DNA from: Enterobacter hormaechei ATCC 49162
GTDB taxonomy: Bacteria > Pseudomonadota > Gammaproteobacteria > Enterobacterales > Enterobacteriaceae
Length of the DNA stretch: 64,000 nucleotides
Direction of reading: 5' to 3'
NCBI RefSeq assembly: GCF_001875655.1
Contig: NZ_MKEQ01000001.1
Location: forward strand, 868,001-932,000
Shown here piece after piece: positions 1 to 7,431 of this stretch. How positions within the stretch are numbered: position 1 is the stretch's first letter; every line of letters starts with the position of its first letter. A program made the translations under genes and the position numbers. The notes below the pieces were generated by a model. The model did not search any database. It was not told the origin of the DNA and was given only the letters and a program-made list of their open reading frames with translations.

Positions 1-1113
1 CGATTTAGTGTTTTTACCGATGTGGATCATCTTGGTGCCGGTATCGGCCTGCTGATGTCCGCTGGTCAGCGCCACGGAGTAAAACTCACCGATGGAGTTG
101 TCACCGCGCAGAATACAGCTCGGGTATTTCCAGGTAATGGCGGAGCCGGTTTCTGACTGCGTCCAGGACATTTTGCTGTTTTCGCCTTCGCACAGCGCGC
201 GTTTGGTGACGAAGTTCAGAATACCGCCGGTATTGCCGTCGCCCGGGAACCAGTTCTGCACCGTGGAGTATTTCACTTCCGCGTCTTTATGGATGATCAC
301 CTCTACTACCGCCGCGTGCAGCTGGTAGCTGTCGCGTACCGGCGCTGAACAGCCTTCGATATAGCTGACGTAGCTGCCTTCATCCGCCACCAGGATGGTC
401 CGTTCAAACTGACCGGTTTTCTCTGCGTTAATGCGGAAATAGGTCGATAGCTCCATCGGGCAGCGTACGCCTTTCGGCACGTAGATAAAGGTGCCATCTG
501 ACGCCACCGCCGCATTCAGTGCCGCGAAGAAGTTATCGTTACTGGGGACTACGGTGCCGATGTACTTTTTCACCAGCTCAGGGTGATCGTGAATGGCTTC
601 GCCAAAGGAGCAGAAAATAATCCCCTGCTCCGCCAGCTTTTCACGGTAGGTGGTTGCCACTGAAACGGAGTCAAAAATGGCGTCTACCGCCACCTCTTTG
701 CCTTCACGCACGGGTACGCCGAGCTGATTGAACGCCTCTTCCACCTCTTTACTCAGGAAGCTGTTCTCGGCACCGGTTTGCTGTACCGCGCCGGGCTGCG
801 AGGCGCAGGTATCATCACAGCTGCCGCAGGAGGGCGCGGAGTAGTAGCTGTAATCCTGATAGTTCAGCTTATCGTAATGCGCTTTCAGCCAGTGGGGTTC
901 TTCCATCTCCAGCCACGCGTGGAATGCGCTCAGGCGAAACGCCAGCATCCACTCCGGCTCGTTACGTTTGGCCGAAATGGCGCGAATGACATCTTCGTTG
1001 ATGCCTTTCGCCAGCTCATCGGTTTGCAGCTGCGTGAAGAACCCCTCTTTATAGTTGAGGTGTCCGCCGCCCCAGGTGTTTACATCACTTGTTGCTTCAG
1101 TATTACGAGACAT
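1..1113 (-). CDS. sufB: SufB, Fe-S cluster scaffold subunit (3' end outside window)
   Basis: SufB of the SufBC2D complex, which builds [4Fe-4S] clusters in the cytoplasm under iron starvation and oxidative stress, taking sulfur from SufS-SufE. The reading frame opens at the ATG at 1113 (protein begins [17 protein letters not shown]) and stays open to the window edge, giving the first 371 residues of a protein that is normally about 495. A Cys-rich motif SCGSCDDTC lies near residues 95-104, as in enterobacterial SufB; the functional C-terminal cysteine region is outside. It starts 8 bp after sufA, so the two are cotranscribed; sufC-D-S-E should follow beyond the window. Family assignment is very secure; only completeness cannot be judged. 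Confidence 0.97.
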   Translation of the reverse strand, partial: MSRNTEATSDVNTWGGGHLNYKEGFFTQLQTDELAKGINEDVIRAISAKRNEPEWMLAFRLSAFHAWLEMEEPHWLKAHYDKLNYQDYSYYSAPSCGSCDDTCASQPGAVQQTGAENSFLSKEVEEAFNQLGVPVREGKEVAVDAIFDSVSVATTYREKLAEQGIIFCSFGEAIHDHPELVKKYIGTVVPSNDNFFAALNAAVASDGTFIYVPKGVRCPMELSTYFRINAEKTGQFERTILVADEGSYVSYIEGCSAPVRDSYQLHAAVVEVIIHKDAEVKYSTVQNWFPGDGNTGGILNFVTKRALCEGENSKMSWTQSETGSAITWKYPSCILRGDNSIGEFYSVALTSGHQQADTGTKMIHIGKNTKS

Positions 1114-1121
1114 AGTACCGC

Positions 1122-1490
1122 CTATACCCCAAAGCTTTCGCCGCAGCCACATTCGTTCTGGGCTTTCGGGTTATGAAATTTGAATAACTGGTTTAAACCT
1201 TCCCGAACATAGTCGACTTCGGTTCCATCGATAAACGGCATAGCCTGTAGCGCGACGTATAACTTTGCTCCGTCGGTTTCAAAGACCAGATCGTCCTTTT
1301 CAGGTTCGGTTACGGTGTCCAGCACGTAGCCAAATCCCGCGCAGCCAGTCTGCTTAACGCCTAAGCGTACGCCGAGGATGTCGGGATTTTTCGCCACCAG
1401 CTCATGAATGTGCGCCGCCGCCGCGGGCGTCAGCGTTAAGCCACGCCAGGCAAAATCGGCCGGATTGAAGGTTTCTGAATGCAGTTCCAT
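1122..1490 (-). CDS. sufA: SufA, A-type Fe-S cluster carrier
   Basis: First gene of the suf operon; 122 aa. SufA is an A-type carrier that accepts clusters from SufBC2D and hands them to apoproteins. The three cluster-ligand cysteines of the family are present at Cys50 (GCAGFGY) and Cys114/Cys116 (CGCGES). The start at 1490 is supported by a strong ribosome site (GAGGTGG) seven bases upstream. A Fur box lies about 45-65 bp upstream of the start, so the operon is expected to be de-repressed when iron is short; OxyR, IHF and IscR control is known for the E. coli operon but was not demonstrated here. Confidence 0.97.
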   Translation of the reverse strand: MELHSETFNPADFAWRGLTLTPAAAAHIHELVAKNPDILGVRLGVKQTGCAGFGYVLDTVTEPEKDDLVFETDGAKLYVALQAMPFIDGTEVDYVREGLNQLFKFHNPKAQNECGCGESFGV

Positions 1491-1533
1491 AGGTCCACCT
1501 CATCTGATAAGCCACCAGGGCATAACACCATGT

Positions 1534-1554
1534 TAGTGATAACGATTATCACTT
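1534..1554 (-). promoter_or_regulatory. Fur box of the sufA promoter
   Basis: The stretch contains GTGATAACGATTATCAC (1536-1552), an almost perfect palindrome matching the Fur consensus core GATAATGATTATC. It lies just upstream of sufA on the minus strand, where E. coli also has its Fur operator. Confidence 0.85.
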
Positions 1555-1558
1555 CAAC

Positions 1559-1597
1559 CCCCTGCGAGCAGGGGCTTTGGGCTAAACCGCCCTTTTT
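1559..1597 (+). terminator. Hairpin pair with T-run on the + strand upstream of sufA
   Basis: Two hairpins follow one another: CCCCTGC-GA-GCAGGGG (1559-1574, perfect 7-bp arms) and GGGC-TAAACC-GCCC followed by TTTTT (about 1579-1597). Read on the + strand the second looks like a small intrinsic terminator, although no gene on that strand is known to end here. In E. coli the small RNA RydB is encoded between ydiH and sufA; this could be its position or remnant, but I cannot confirm sequence identity. Confidence 0.4.
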
Positions 1598-1658
1598 GGC
1601 TACTTTCATTAAGCATAGACCCTGTGACGGGATGCGGATGGGAGGGTTAAATTTGTTC

Positions 1659-1757
1659 AATGCATTGATAAATAATGCATTTAATAAGAAATGACTGAGT
1701 GGGTCGCGCAATAAGAAAAATTGTATTGAAAATACCTATTTTTAAGATAGCTATCTT
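1659..1757. repeat. Short palindromes in the suf-bluR intergenic region
   Basis: The 321-bp gap between sufA and bluR holds no gene. Besides the Fur box and hairpins it has two copies of AATGCATT (1659-1666 and 1674-1681, 15 bp apart) and a perfect 14-bp palindrome AAGATAGCTATCTT at 1744-1757. These could be protein-binding sites; none matches a regulator I can name with confidence. Confidence 0.45.
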
Positions 1758-1784
1758 CCGATAAGAAAGTGGACGCGAAAAAAC

Positions 1785-1807
1785 AAAAAGGCCCTGACGG
1801 ACCCCTT
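1785..1807 (-). terminator. Probable intrinsic terminator of bluR
   Basis: On the minus strand, just after the bluR stop, GGTCC-GTCA-GGGCC (one G-U pair) is followed by TTTTTG and a second T run. The stem is short but the position and U-tract fit a terminator. Confidence 0.6.
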
Positions 1808-1811
1808 AACA

Positions 1812-2540
1812 TCAGTGGTGGAACGAAACGGCGAAGCCCTGCTCACGCCAGTGATCGAGCTGTTCCTGCTGGCGAGGTGTAGGTGCTTTACCGGTCCAGA
1901 CGAAGATTTTTTGCCCGGGGAAGAGTTCCGGACGTGGAGAATCAATCGGCTCAGCCAGCACGTCGATATGCCAGCCCTTGTAGGCAAGGCGGGCCGCTTC
2001 CAGCCACAAATGCGTCCGATCGTCGCACTCCCAGCCGACCAGCAGCGCATCTTTACCTGCTTTTTTTCGCGATTCAACCAGGCTTGTCACGGCAAACTCA
2101 ATCAGGACACCGTCGAGCAGGCTCGCCATATGGCGCACCGTATTCTGATCCTGGTTCATTCGCTGTCGCACAGGGGTGATGATGTTATCTATCAGAACAT
2201 CCATCGCATGGTCACGGCGGAACTCGCCGATTTTGGCGCGCAGTTTTGCCGGGTTGGCATAGCGCAGAACGGTTAACATCTCTTCCTGAAACGATGCCCA
2301 GTTCCCCTGAGTCATCACTTCTGTGTTTTCAAGAAGCGCTTTTACTTTACCGACCGACACACCTGTTTTCATCAGGCGCTTGATCTCTTCTATACGCAGG
2401 ATATCTTCATCGTCAAACTGACGATGACCCCCTTCGCTTCGCTGCGGCTTCAACAATCCATAACGGCGCTGCCAGGCACGCAGCGTAACGGGGTTGATAC
2501 CGCATCGTTCGGCCACTTCGCCGATACTGTAATAGGCCAT
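1812..2540 (-). CDS. bluR: BluR (YcgE), MerR-type repressor of the blue-light response
   Basis: 242 aa; the start at 2540 (protein begins [20 protein letters not shown]) matches the E. coli BluR start, and a longer in-frame opening further upstream is not needed. Residues 1-70 form a MerR winged helix-turn-helix ([23 protein letters not shown], listed here in two parts: IGEVAERCG and LRAWQRRYG); the rest is a B12-binding-like domain as in BluR/MlrA but used as a light-input partner. In E. coli BluR represses the ycgZ-ymgA-ariR-ymgC operon and is released by BluF in blue light at low temperature. The same neighbours are here: bluF upstream and ycgZ-ymgA-ariR divergent. TTGTACA-type motifs occur in front of both bluR and ycgZ (see those entries). 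Confidence 0.93.
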   Translation of the reverse strand: MAYYSIGEVAERCGINPVTLRAWQRRYGLLKPQRSEGGHRQFDDEDILRIEEIKRLMKTGVSVGKVKALLENTEVMTQGNWASFQEEMLTVLRYANPAKLRAKIGEFRRDHAMDVLIDNIITPVRQRMNQDQNTVRHMASLLDGVLIEFAVTSLVESRKKAGKDALLVGWECDDRTHLWLEAARLAYKGWHIDVLAEPIDSPRPELFPGQKIFVWTGKAPTPRQQEQLDHWREQGFAVSFHH

Positions 2541-2590
2541 TAACTCCCTCACGCACAATACTTCCATACCTAACCAAACCAACCTTATCA

Positions 2591-2725
2591 GATTGTACAA
2601 ATCATTTGTATAACTAACTCCTCGTTCTGAGACAAGTGAATGGCCCGAAGAACCACTCACTCGTTAATGTATTGTTGTATAAATTTAGCGATACGTACAG
2701 GTCACTCTTTAGAGTTACGTACAAG
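2591..2725. promoter_or_regulatory. TTGTACA-like motifs in the bluR-bluF gap
   Basis: The 188 bp between bluF and bluR contain ATTGTACAA (2592-2600), TTTGTATAA (2605-2613), CGTACAG (2694-2700) and CGTACAAG (2718-2725). TTGTACA is the core known for the related MerR-type regulator MlrA. Their presence upstream of bluR suggests autoregulation; this is inference from motif similarity. Confidence 0.45.
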
Positions 2726-2728
2726 TTT

Positions 2729-3949
2729 TTAAAAATCGAACTTTTTCTCGGGCCAGGCAATCGCCGGAATGCCCCCAAGACGTGGGCTGGCGAACAGGTG
2801 TCCCTGGAACTGAGAAATCCCGGCAGACTCCAGCCACATCCACTCTTCAGCCAGCTCCACACCGACCGCACAGAAGAGAATTTCCAGAGATGCACAGCAT
2901 TTGATGATCGCCTGCACGATAGCCTGCCGCGGGCCGCTCTTGTGTACGTTGGCAATCAAATCGCGGTTAATCTTGATTCTGTCCGGCTGGAATTGGGCCA
3001 GCAGTTGCAGACCGGCGAATCCCGCACCAAAGTGATCGATGGCCACGCTGATACCGGCGCTTTTTAGCTGTCTGACCGCGCTGGTGAACTCTTCAAAGCG
3101 CGAGATCGCCTCGCTCTCGGTAAACTCGACCACGATCTGCTCCGGCACAAACCCGTTCGCCTCAATTGCCGTGAGTAAAAAATCGACGGCGCCAGGCACA
3201 TTGACCAGCGTCATCGGCAGCAGATTAATGGACAGCGTTTGAGTCTGAAGGCCCAGCGCGCTGGCCATCGACAGAGCCACCTGCTTACTCTTCAGATCCG
3301 ATTCGTACAGCGCCTCACGCGGCAGGTTTGCAAAATACTTTTCAGGGGACTCACCCGAAGGCGTGCGGATCAGCGCTTCCCAGGAAACGACCTGCTGCAT
3401 AAACGGGTCGACGATGGGCTGAAATGCGAAGCTACAGTCCGCCCCCTTTGCCACTACCGTCGGCTGGGAGGATAACGGCGTGTTTTCGGTGACAAATTCC
3501 CAGGCGTCAGCCGGGGGCAGCTCAAAGTAGTTGGCTTTTTCCGTGGCTTCGACGAAGGTGCGGAAAAATTGCAGGGCGCGATCGTTATAGGTCAGCTGAT
3601 AGCGAGTTGTGCCTTTATCGAGAACCTGTTGCAGCACTTCGTCGGTGTCGTACTGACGAAGGTCAAACAGCTCCATACCGACGTTGCCAAAACGCCTTGA
3701 AGGACCATGATCGCTCAGCAATTCGACCACGTTGTGATGCCGTGGATCGCGGCAGATGAGCTGATAGATCTCCTTAACGTTTTCAGCGGGCCCTTCAAGT
3801 AACTGAAAAAAGTGTGTGCCGTTAAACAGCAAAATCCCCGTCACATCGGACTGGCGATTTCTACAATTTGCAGCAGCGACCATATCTTCCAGCGCTTTCA
3901 CTGGAACGTCATCGCAGATATGACTGCGGTAAATGATGGTTGTGAGCAT
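2729..3949 (-). CDS. bluF: BluF (YcgF), blue-light sensor with BLUF and degenerate EAL domains
   Basis: 406 aa from the ATG at 3949 (MLTTIIYRSH), the start that aligns with E. coli BluF; upstream in-frame codons are not supported. The N-terminal BLUF domain (about 1-95) retains the FAD photocycle residues Tyr7, Asn31 and Gln49 (N-G-T-H-F-F-Q). A linker leads to an EAL fold (about 170-400) that is degenerate: the usual DDFGTG is IDHFGAG and the EAL signature context is WEALIRT, so c-di-GMP hydrolysis is not expected. In E. coli light-activated BluF binds BluR and lifts its repression. It precedes bluR on the same strand, 188 bp apart, and is divergent from ycgZ. Confidence 0.94.
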   Translation of the reverse strand: MLTTIIYRSHICDDVPVKALEDMVAAANCRNRQSDVTGILLFNGTHFFQLLEGPAENVKEIYQLICRDPRHHNVVELLSDHGPSRRFGNVGMELFDLRQYDTDEVLQQVLDKGTTRYQLTYNDRALQFFRTFVEATEKANYFELPPADAWEFVTENTPLSSQPTVVAKGADCSFAFQPIVDPFMQQVVSWEALIRTPSGESPEKYFANLPREALYESDLKSKQVALSMASALGLQTQTLSINLLPMTLVNVPGAVDFLLTAIEANGFVPEQIVVEFTESEAISRFEEFTSAVRQLKSAGISVAIDHFGAGFAGLQLLAQFQPDRIKINRDLIANVHKSGPRQAIVQAIIKCCASLEILFCAVGVELAEEWMWLESAGISQFQGHLFASPRLGGIPAIAWPEKKFDF

Positions 3950-4078
3950 GCTAATCCTGAAGATTGAGGGGGTGACCACGCAAACACGTGGGGAGACTTC
4001 TGTTATAGCACATTAATTGCCCAACAAATAATTTACATCTCAACAATTTAGACGGCTTTCTGGCGCCGTTTTGCGGCG

Positions 4079-4222
4079 TGTACAACTCTGGGACGTCGTG
4101 TCGGATTGTACAATATATCCTGTGAATTCCGCAGTAAATTGTATACATATAACCACCTGAAAAATAAATATTTTTAAAATATATTATAAAATATTTAAAA
4201 AATTGTACATTTTGAATGTACA
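4079..4222. promoter_or_regulatory. Cluster of TTGTACA operators between bluF and ycgZ
   Basis: The 338-bp divergent gap (3950-4287) has no gene. It carries TGTACAA (4079-4085), the palindrome TTGTACAA (4106-4113), TTGTATACA (4139-4147), and TTGTACA at 4203-4209 followed 7 bp later by TGTACA (4217-4222) within an A/T-rich frame. The last pair resembles the MlrA half-sites AAAATTGTACA / TGTACAATTTT. They are the best candidates for BluR operators controlling ycgZ-ymgA-ariR. A TATACC(TTAA) element at 4238-4247 is a possible sigma-S-type -10 box for ycgZ. Confidence 0.55.
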
Positions 4223-4287
4223 GATTTGAAAATTATGTATACCTTAATTGTAACGTTACTGATTACGAAATTTTACAGGAGCGAAAC

Positions 4288-4527
4288 ATGCAGCAGAACG
4301 GTCACCTCGCAGACTCATCAACCGCGATTGCGCAGTACTTCGAAAAAGCCGCGCTTCCTACCCAACAGGAAACATTGGGTCAGGTTGTTGTTGAAATCCT
4401 TAGCGATGGGCGGAATCTGAATCGCAAATCGCTCTGCACAAAACTGTTAAGTCGCCTTGAAAAGGCCAATGGCCCGGAAGAGGAACATCATTATCACATG
4501 CTGCTTGGCCTGCTCTTCGAACGTTAA
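4288..4527 (+). CDS. ycgZ: YcgZ, connector protein of the BluR regulon
   Basis: 79 aa. The ATG at 4288 has an ACAGGAGC ribosome site and aligns with the E. coli YcgZ start; the conserved core is QQETLG...ILSDGRNLNRKSLC and the C-terminus HYHMLLGLLFER. The protein is small, acidic-helical and cytoplasmic. In E. coli ycgZ is the first gene of the BluR-repressed operon that feeds into the Rcs phosphorelay and so favours colanic acid and suppresses curli. It is followed after 4 bp by a ymgA-like gene. The mechanism of YcgZ itself is not established. Confidence 0.9.
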   Translation: MQQNGHLADSSTAIAQYFEKAALPTQQETLGQVVVEILSDGRNLNRKSLCTKLLSRLEKANGPEEEHHYHMLLGLLFER

Positions 4528-4531
4528 TGTT

Positions 4532-4852
4532 ATGAGCAGCAGTGATGCAGACAGACTGATCGACCAGCTTATTGGAGAAGCCACTCTTTCACTTTTGAAG
4601 GAGCGCGGTCCCGTGACGACCGAGGGATTGATTCAGCGTCTGCGTAACATGCAAGCCTGTGAAACGGATCCCCAGCGGCGGGAGACATTAGCGAAGGTGA
4701 TAGCTGAAATCAGCGCTGACACGATCGCTTTCAAAGGTCGCAGAACCGCACAGGGACGAATACAGAGAAAGGGATTTCTCAAAAATAACCGAGACAATGT
4801 AGTGCCGTTATTTGGAAATGGAAAACCGTCCGATCCCAAAAAGATACATTGA
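4532..4852 (+). CDS. ymgA: YmgA-like small regulatory protein
   Basis: 106 aa, middle gene of the ycgZ operon. It starts 4 bp after the ycgZ stop with no clear Shine-Dalgarno, which suggests translational coupling. It resembles E. coli YmgA (about 90 aa) in pattern only: a helical segment ATLSLLKERG...LIQRLRNMQ, then an ERR-type stretch, and the shared C-terminal end KKIH; residues 75-106 are basic and low in predicted helix. The YcgZ/YmgA/AriR family proteins act together through the Rcs system. The name is given by position and weak similarity, so a divergent paralogue is possible. Confidence 0.65.
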   Translation: MSSSDADRLIDQLIGEATLSLLKERGPVTTEGLIQRLRNMQACETDPQRRETLAKVIAEISADTIAFKGRRTAQGRIQRKGFLKNNRDNVVPLFGNGKPSDPKKIH

Positions 4853-4881
4853 CTACAACTTTACAGCTACGGTGAGAACAA

Positions 4882-5160
4882 ATGAGACAAAATATTCAGC
4901 TTCAACCCGAATATCACTCCGCCTTTTTAGATAGCGCGTTGTCGGAGTATTTCCGTCACGCAGGCGATCGTTTTGCTGAAGAGTCTGCCATTTTTTCGAC
5001 TGCGGTTCGTTGCGTACTTGCTTCCGAAGGTCATCTGACCAACAAAGCGATTATTCTCTGGCTGATCCAGACGCTGGAATCCACCGATGATGTCGTTAAG
5101 GCGGACGTGATCCGCAAGACGCTGGAAATTGTCGTCGGCTATACCATGGACGATCTTTAA
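4882..5160 (+). CDS. ariR: AriR (YmgB), biofilm and acid-resistance regulator
   Basis: 92 aa. Strong match to E. coli AriR: EESAIFSTAV, NKAIILWLIQTLEST and the C-terminal KADVIRKTLEIVVGYT. AriR is a small all-alpha dimer reported to repress biofilm formation and to aid acid survival; in the BluR pathway it acts upstream of RcsC/RcsD. Ribosome site GGTGAG lies 6 bp before the ATG. It is the last gene of the operon here: no ymgC follows, instead a 14-bp inverted repeat and a convergent LuxR-type gene. Confidence 0.9.
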   Translation: MRQNIQLQPEYHSAFLDSALSEYFRHAGDRFAEESAIFSTAVRCVLASEGHLTNKAIILWLIQTLESTDDVVKADVIRKTLEIVVGYTMDDL

Positions 5161-5188
5161 CGCCTCTCTCTTCGCATCTCTGCGGATA

Positions 5189-5232
5189 GCGTGTCATCGT
5201 CAATGGTGTTCAACAGACTGACGATGACACGC
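5189..5232. repeat. Perfect 14-bp inverted repeat between convergent ariR and a luxR-type gene
   Basis: GCGTGTCATCGTCA (5189-5202) and TGACGATGACACGC (5219-5232) are exact reverse complements separated by 16 bp. There is no T-run directly after either arm, so it is not a textbook terminator, but a stable RNA hairpin here would separate the two convergent transcripts. Confidence 0.7.
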
Positions 5233-5257
5233 CCTCTCTCCCATAACACCCTGTCAG

Positions 5258-5917
5258 TCATGCACACTGAATGTGTTCTGCATAATTATTTTCCAGGTAA
5301 TCGCGTAGCAGGTTCGGTCGGCTCTTTTTCGCCATCAGCCTTCTCAGCAGTACGATCAGCTCGTAATCGCTTCGCAGATTAAATTTCTGCATCATCATAT
5401 ATTTATGGGTAAAGACCGTTTTTTCGCTCATCTTCAACGCGTTCGCGGTCTGCACTACCGACAGCCCACGGTAAAAATTGACCATAATACGCATTTGTTG
5501 CCGGGATAACCCTTTATGCTGGCAGTCGAAACAGGTCTTTTTATTCCACGTGTAACCCGGTAATTGCGTCGCGTACCACGCGATAAACAATAAGCCGCTT
5601 ATACGATCAAGCGATGCACGGCGCGGAATAAAAACGATGTCCTGATAGCAGGAGGACAGTGCCGAAAAGCGCTGCTCATCGTCGACGAGTCCTATCACAA
5701 TCCCTTTTTGCCGGGCCAGTAACTCGGGAAAACAGGTCAGCGTTTCACCCTGACATAATGAAAGAACAATAATATCGGCCTGACTGACGTTCTCATTGGT
5801 CAGGCCCAGGTGAAATGTGATGGAGCGATGAAAGTTATGCTTAAAAAAATCCTCGAAAAAGTGCTGCAACCCAGCCTGAAAAAACAGATCCGTTTCCTGA
5901 ATCAGAATATTTAACAT
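5258..5917 (-). CDS. LuxR-family regulator at the end of the fimbrial operon
   Basis: 219 aa. The C-terminus (about 136-193) is a LuxR/GerE helix-turn-helix (LSRQQMRIMVNFYRGLS, MSEKTVFTHKYMMMQKF). The N-terminus resembles a response-regulator receiver in outline (ILIQETDLFF, IIVLSL) but has Ser53 where the phospho-Asp would be, so phosphorylation is unlikely. It lies 41 bp behind the minor pilin gene, same strand, so it is probably expressed with the fimbriae and feeds back on them or on motility, in the way FimZ/FimW-type regulators do. I cannot assign it to a named orthologue. A modest ribosome site GGTGTGAA precedes the ATG. Confidence 0.75.
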   Translation of the reverse strand: MLNILIQETDLFFQAGLQHFFEDFFKHNFHRSITFHLGLTNENVSQADIIVLSLCQGETLTCFPELLARQKGIVIGLVDDEQRFSALSSCYQDIVFIPRRASLDRISGLLFIAWYATQLPGYTWNKKTCFDCQHKGLSRQQMRIMVNFYRGLSVVQTANALKMSEKTVFTHKYMMMQKFNLRSDYELIVLLRRLMAKKSRPNLLRDYLENNYAEHIQCA

Positions 5918-5958
5918 AGTTCACACCAACGTCTTTAATAAAGGCTTATCAACGGCAC

Positions 5959-6471
5959 TCAGTTGTACTGCATTGTCATTACCACAACAGCACTGATGCT
6001 TCCCGGCGTGGCGCCACCCGCTATCGATTTTACCGAGGCCTGCATCGCCATTGTCGCCGTTCTGTCCGCGGCAATGGTCTGGGTCATGCTGGAGCCTGTT
6101 CCTTTAAGCGCACCGGTTTGGGCATCACGCATGGCTATCGCCACGTGCGTGGCCGAACCGCTATTCATAAAATAGTCCGCGCCCGCCACGGGATCGGGGC
6201 TGCCGGTGAAAGAGACAGTCACACTCTGCGTTCCGGTTGGGCATTGGGTAAACAGCAGACTAAAAGGCACCGGATCCGATGTTGAGCCAGGCGTCGCCAT
6301 ATTGGTTGCCTGAATATTGCCCAGGTTGACATCGAGGCTGTTACTCCCGCCATTAAATATGCACGGCGACGCCACGATATTTCCCGTCACGCCTATGCTG
6401 ACGCTGTCAGCGGAAAAACCCTTCCCGCTGAATAAGGCAAGTAACAGCAGTATCCTGCATCTTATTTTCAT
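5959..6471 (-). CDS. Fimbrial minor pilin (FimG/FimF-like)
   Basis: 170 aa with signal peptide (about 1-20, ...FSGKGFSA), then an Ig-like pilin domain with the usual cysteine pair (SPCIF near residue 37 and FTQCP near residue 77) and the penultimate tyrosine C-terminal beta-zipper MTMQYN. Such subunits sit in the fibrillum between rod and adhesin and are delivered by the periplasmic chaperone to the usher. It is the last structural gene, 11 bp behind the adhesin gene, which shares its strand. The specific type of minor subunit cannot be decided from sequence alone. Confidence 0.85.
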   Translation of the reverse strand: MKIRCRILLLLALFSGKGFSADSVSIGVTGNIVASPCIFNGGSNSLDVNLGNIQATNMATPGSTSDPVPFSLLFTQCPTGTQSVTVSFTGSPDPVAGADYFMNSGSATHVAIAMRDAQTGALKGTGSSMTQTIAADRTATMAMQASVKSIAGGATPGSISAVVVMTMQYN

Positions 6472-6482
6472 CTTCTTACCTG

Positions 6483-7430
6483 CTACTGATAGGTCAAATT
6501 AAGGGTGGCGGAGGCATTCGCTGAACCTGACTCTACGCGAGACAACGTCTGGTAATAACGGGCCGTTAATGGCAATGTCTCTTGCCCCCCGGCGGACTGT
6601 CGCAAGAAAAGTCGGCTGTTCATCACCAGCGGCGCACCGTTATAGATAAGCTGCACCCCTACCCCTTTTGCGGTGCCGGCATTACCCTGCCCGGTTAAGG
6701 CCATCACGCTGGTATTGGCGCTGTCCGGATTCTGTATTCCACTGAGCGAGACCGAAATATTGGTTCCGGCAGCGCAGGTTAAGCCCAGGTTTTGCGTATT
6801 CTGTGCCCCCGTCGGCGTGGTGCCCACCACGGTGCCGAACGCCGAGACGGGAATATCTCCGATCGGAAACGTAAGCTGTGACGTATTCACCGTGCACGCC
6901 AGAGCATTGATGGTGCCGGAGGTGAGCTGCGTGGTCAGACCGTCACGGTAGAGACCGTCGCTTCCCTGAAGCGTCACGACGCCTATCACCCCCGGGGTTA
7001 ACGCCCCCGATGACACCGGGCCAGTCACCACCAGCTCAATGCGTCCGCCGTACCAGTCCACATAGGAGGTCTGAGCGTTGTATGAGAACGTATTACTCGG
7101 GTTTTCAAAATAGTTGTTGGAAGAAAAGCGTATCCCTATCCCGCTGACGTTCGTGTTGTAGACATGGTTGCCGTAGCTGCTCAACGTGGCGCTGTTGTAG
7201 CGCATGCTGAATCCCAGCATCAGCGGATTAGTGCATCCGGTAAGATAGGAGCCTGTGGCTGACGCCGCGCCGGAAAATACCACCGTACCGACAGGCGCAT
7301 CGCGCTGCACGTTGATGGTCCCCACGGACAGGGTGGAAAGCTGTGGGGTGATGGTGGTGCAGGTTCCGGCACGCGCCATATTTCCCGCCGCAAGCAAACA
7401 GAGCAGCAACATCGCGTTTAGATATTTCAT
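6483..7430 (-). CDS. Two-domain fimbrial tip adhesin (FimH-like)
   Basis: 315 aa from the ATG at 7430, one base after the usher stop (TAACATG), with a signal peptide MKYLNAMLLLCLLAAGNMARAG; the longer in-frame opening at 7475 lies inside the usher gene. The N-terminal half (about 22-165) is a lectin-type domain rich in Asn/Ser/Tyr with cysteines at the start (GTCTT) and in TGCTN; the C-terminal half begins near LACTVNTSQLTFPIGDI and is a pilin domain ending in ATLNLTYQ. The length and two-domain layout are those of FimH-family adhesins. The binding-pocket residues of mannose-specific FimH are not recognisable, so the ligand is unknown. Confidence 0.82.
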   Translation of the reverse strand: MKYLNAMLLLCLLAAGNMARAGTCTTITPQLSTLSVGTINVQRDAPVGTVVFSGAASATGSYLTGCTNPLMLGFSMRYNSATLSSYGNHVYNTNVSGIGIRFSSNNYFENPSNTFSYNAQTSYVDWYGGRIELVVTGPVSSGALTPGVIGVVTLQGSDGLYRDGLTTQLTSGTINALACTVNTSQLTFPIGDIPVSAFGTVVGTTPTGAQNTQNLGLTCAAGTNISVSLSGIQNPDSANTSVMALTGQGNAGTAKGVGVQLIYNGAPLVMNSRLFLRQSAGGQETLPLTARYYQTLSRVESGSANASATLNLTYQ

Positions 7431-7431
7431 G

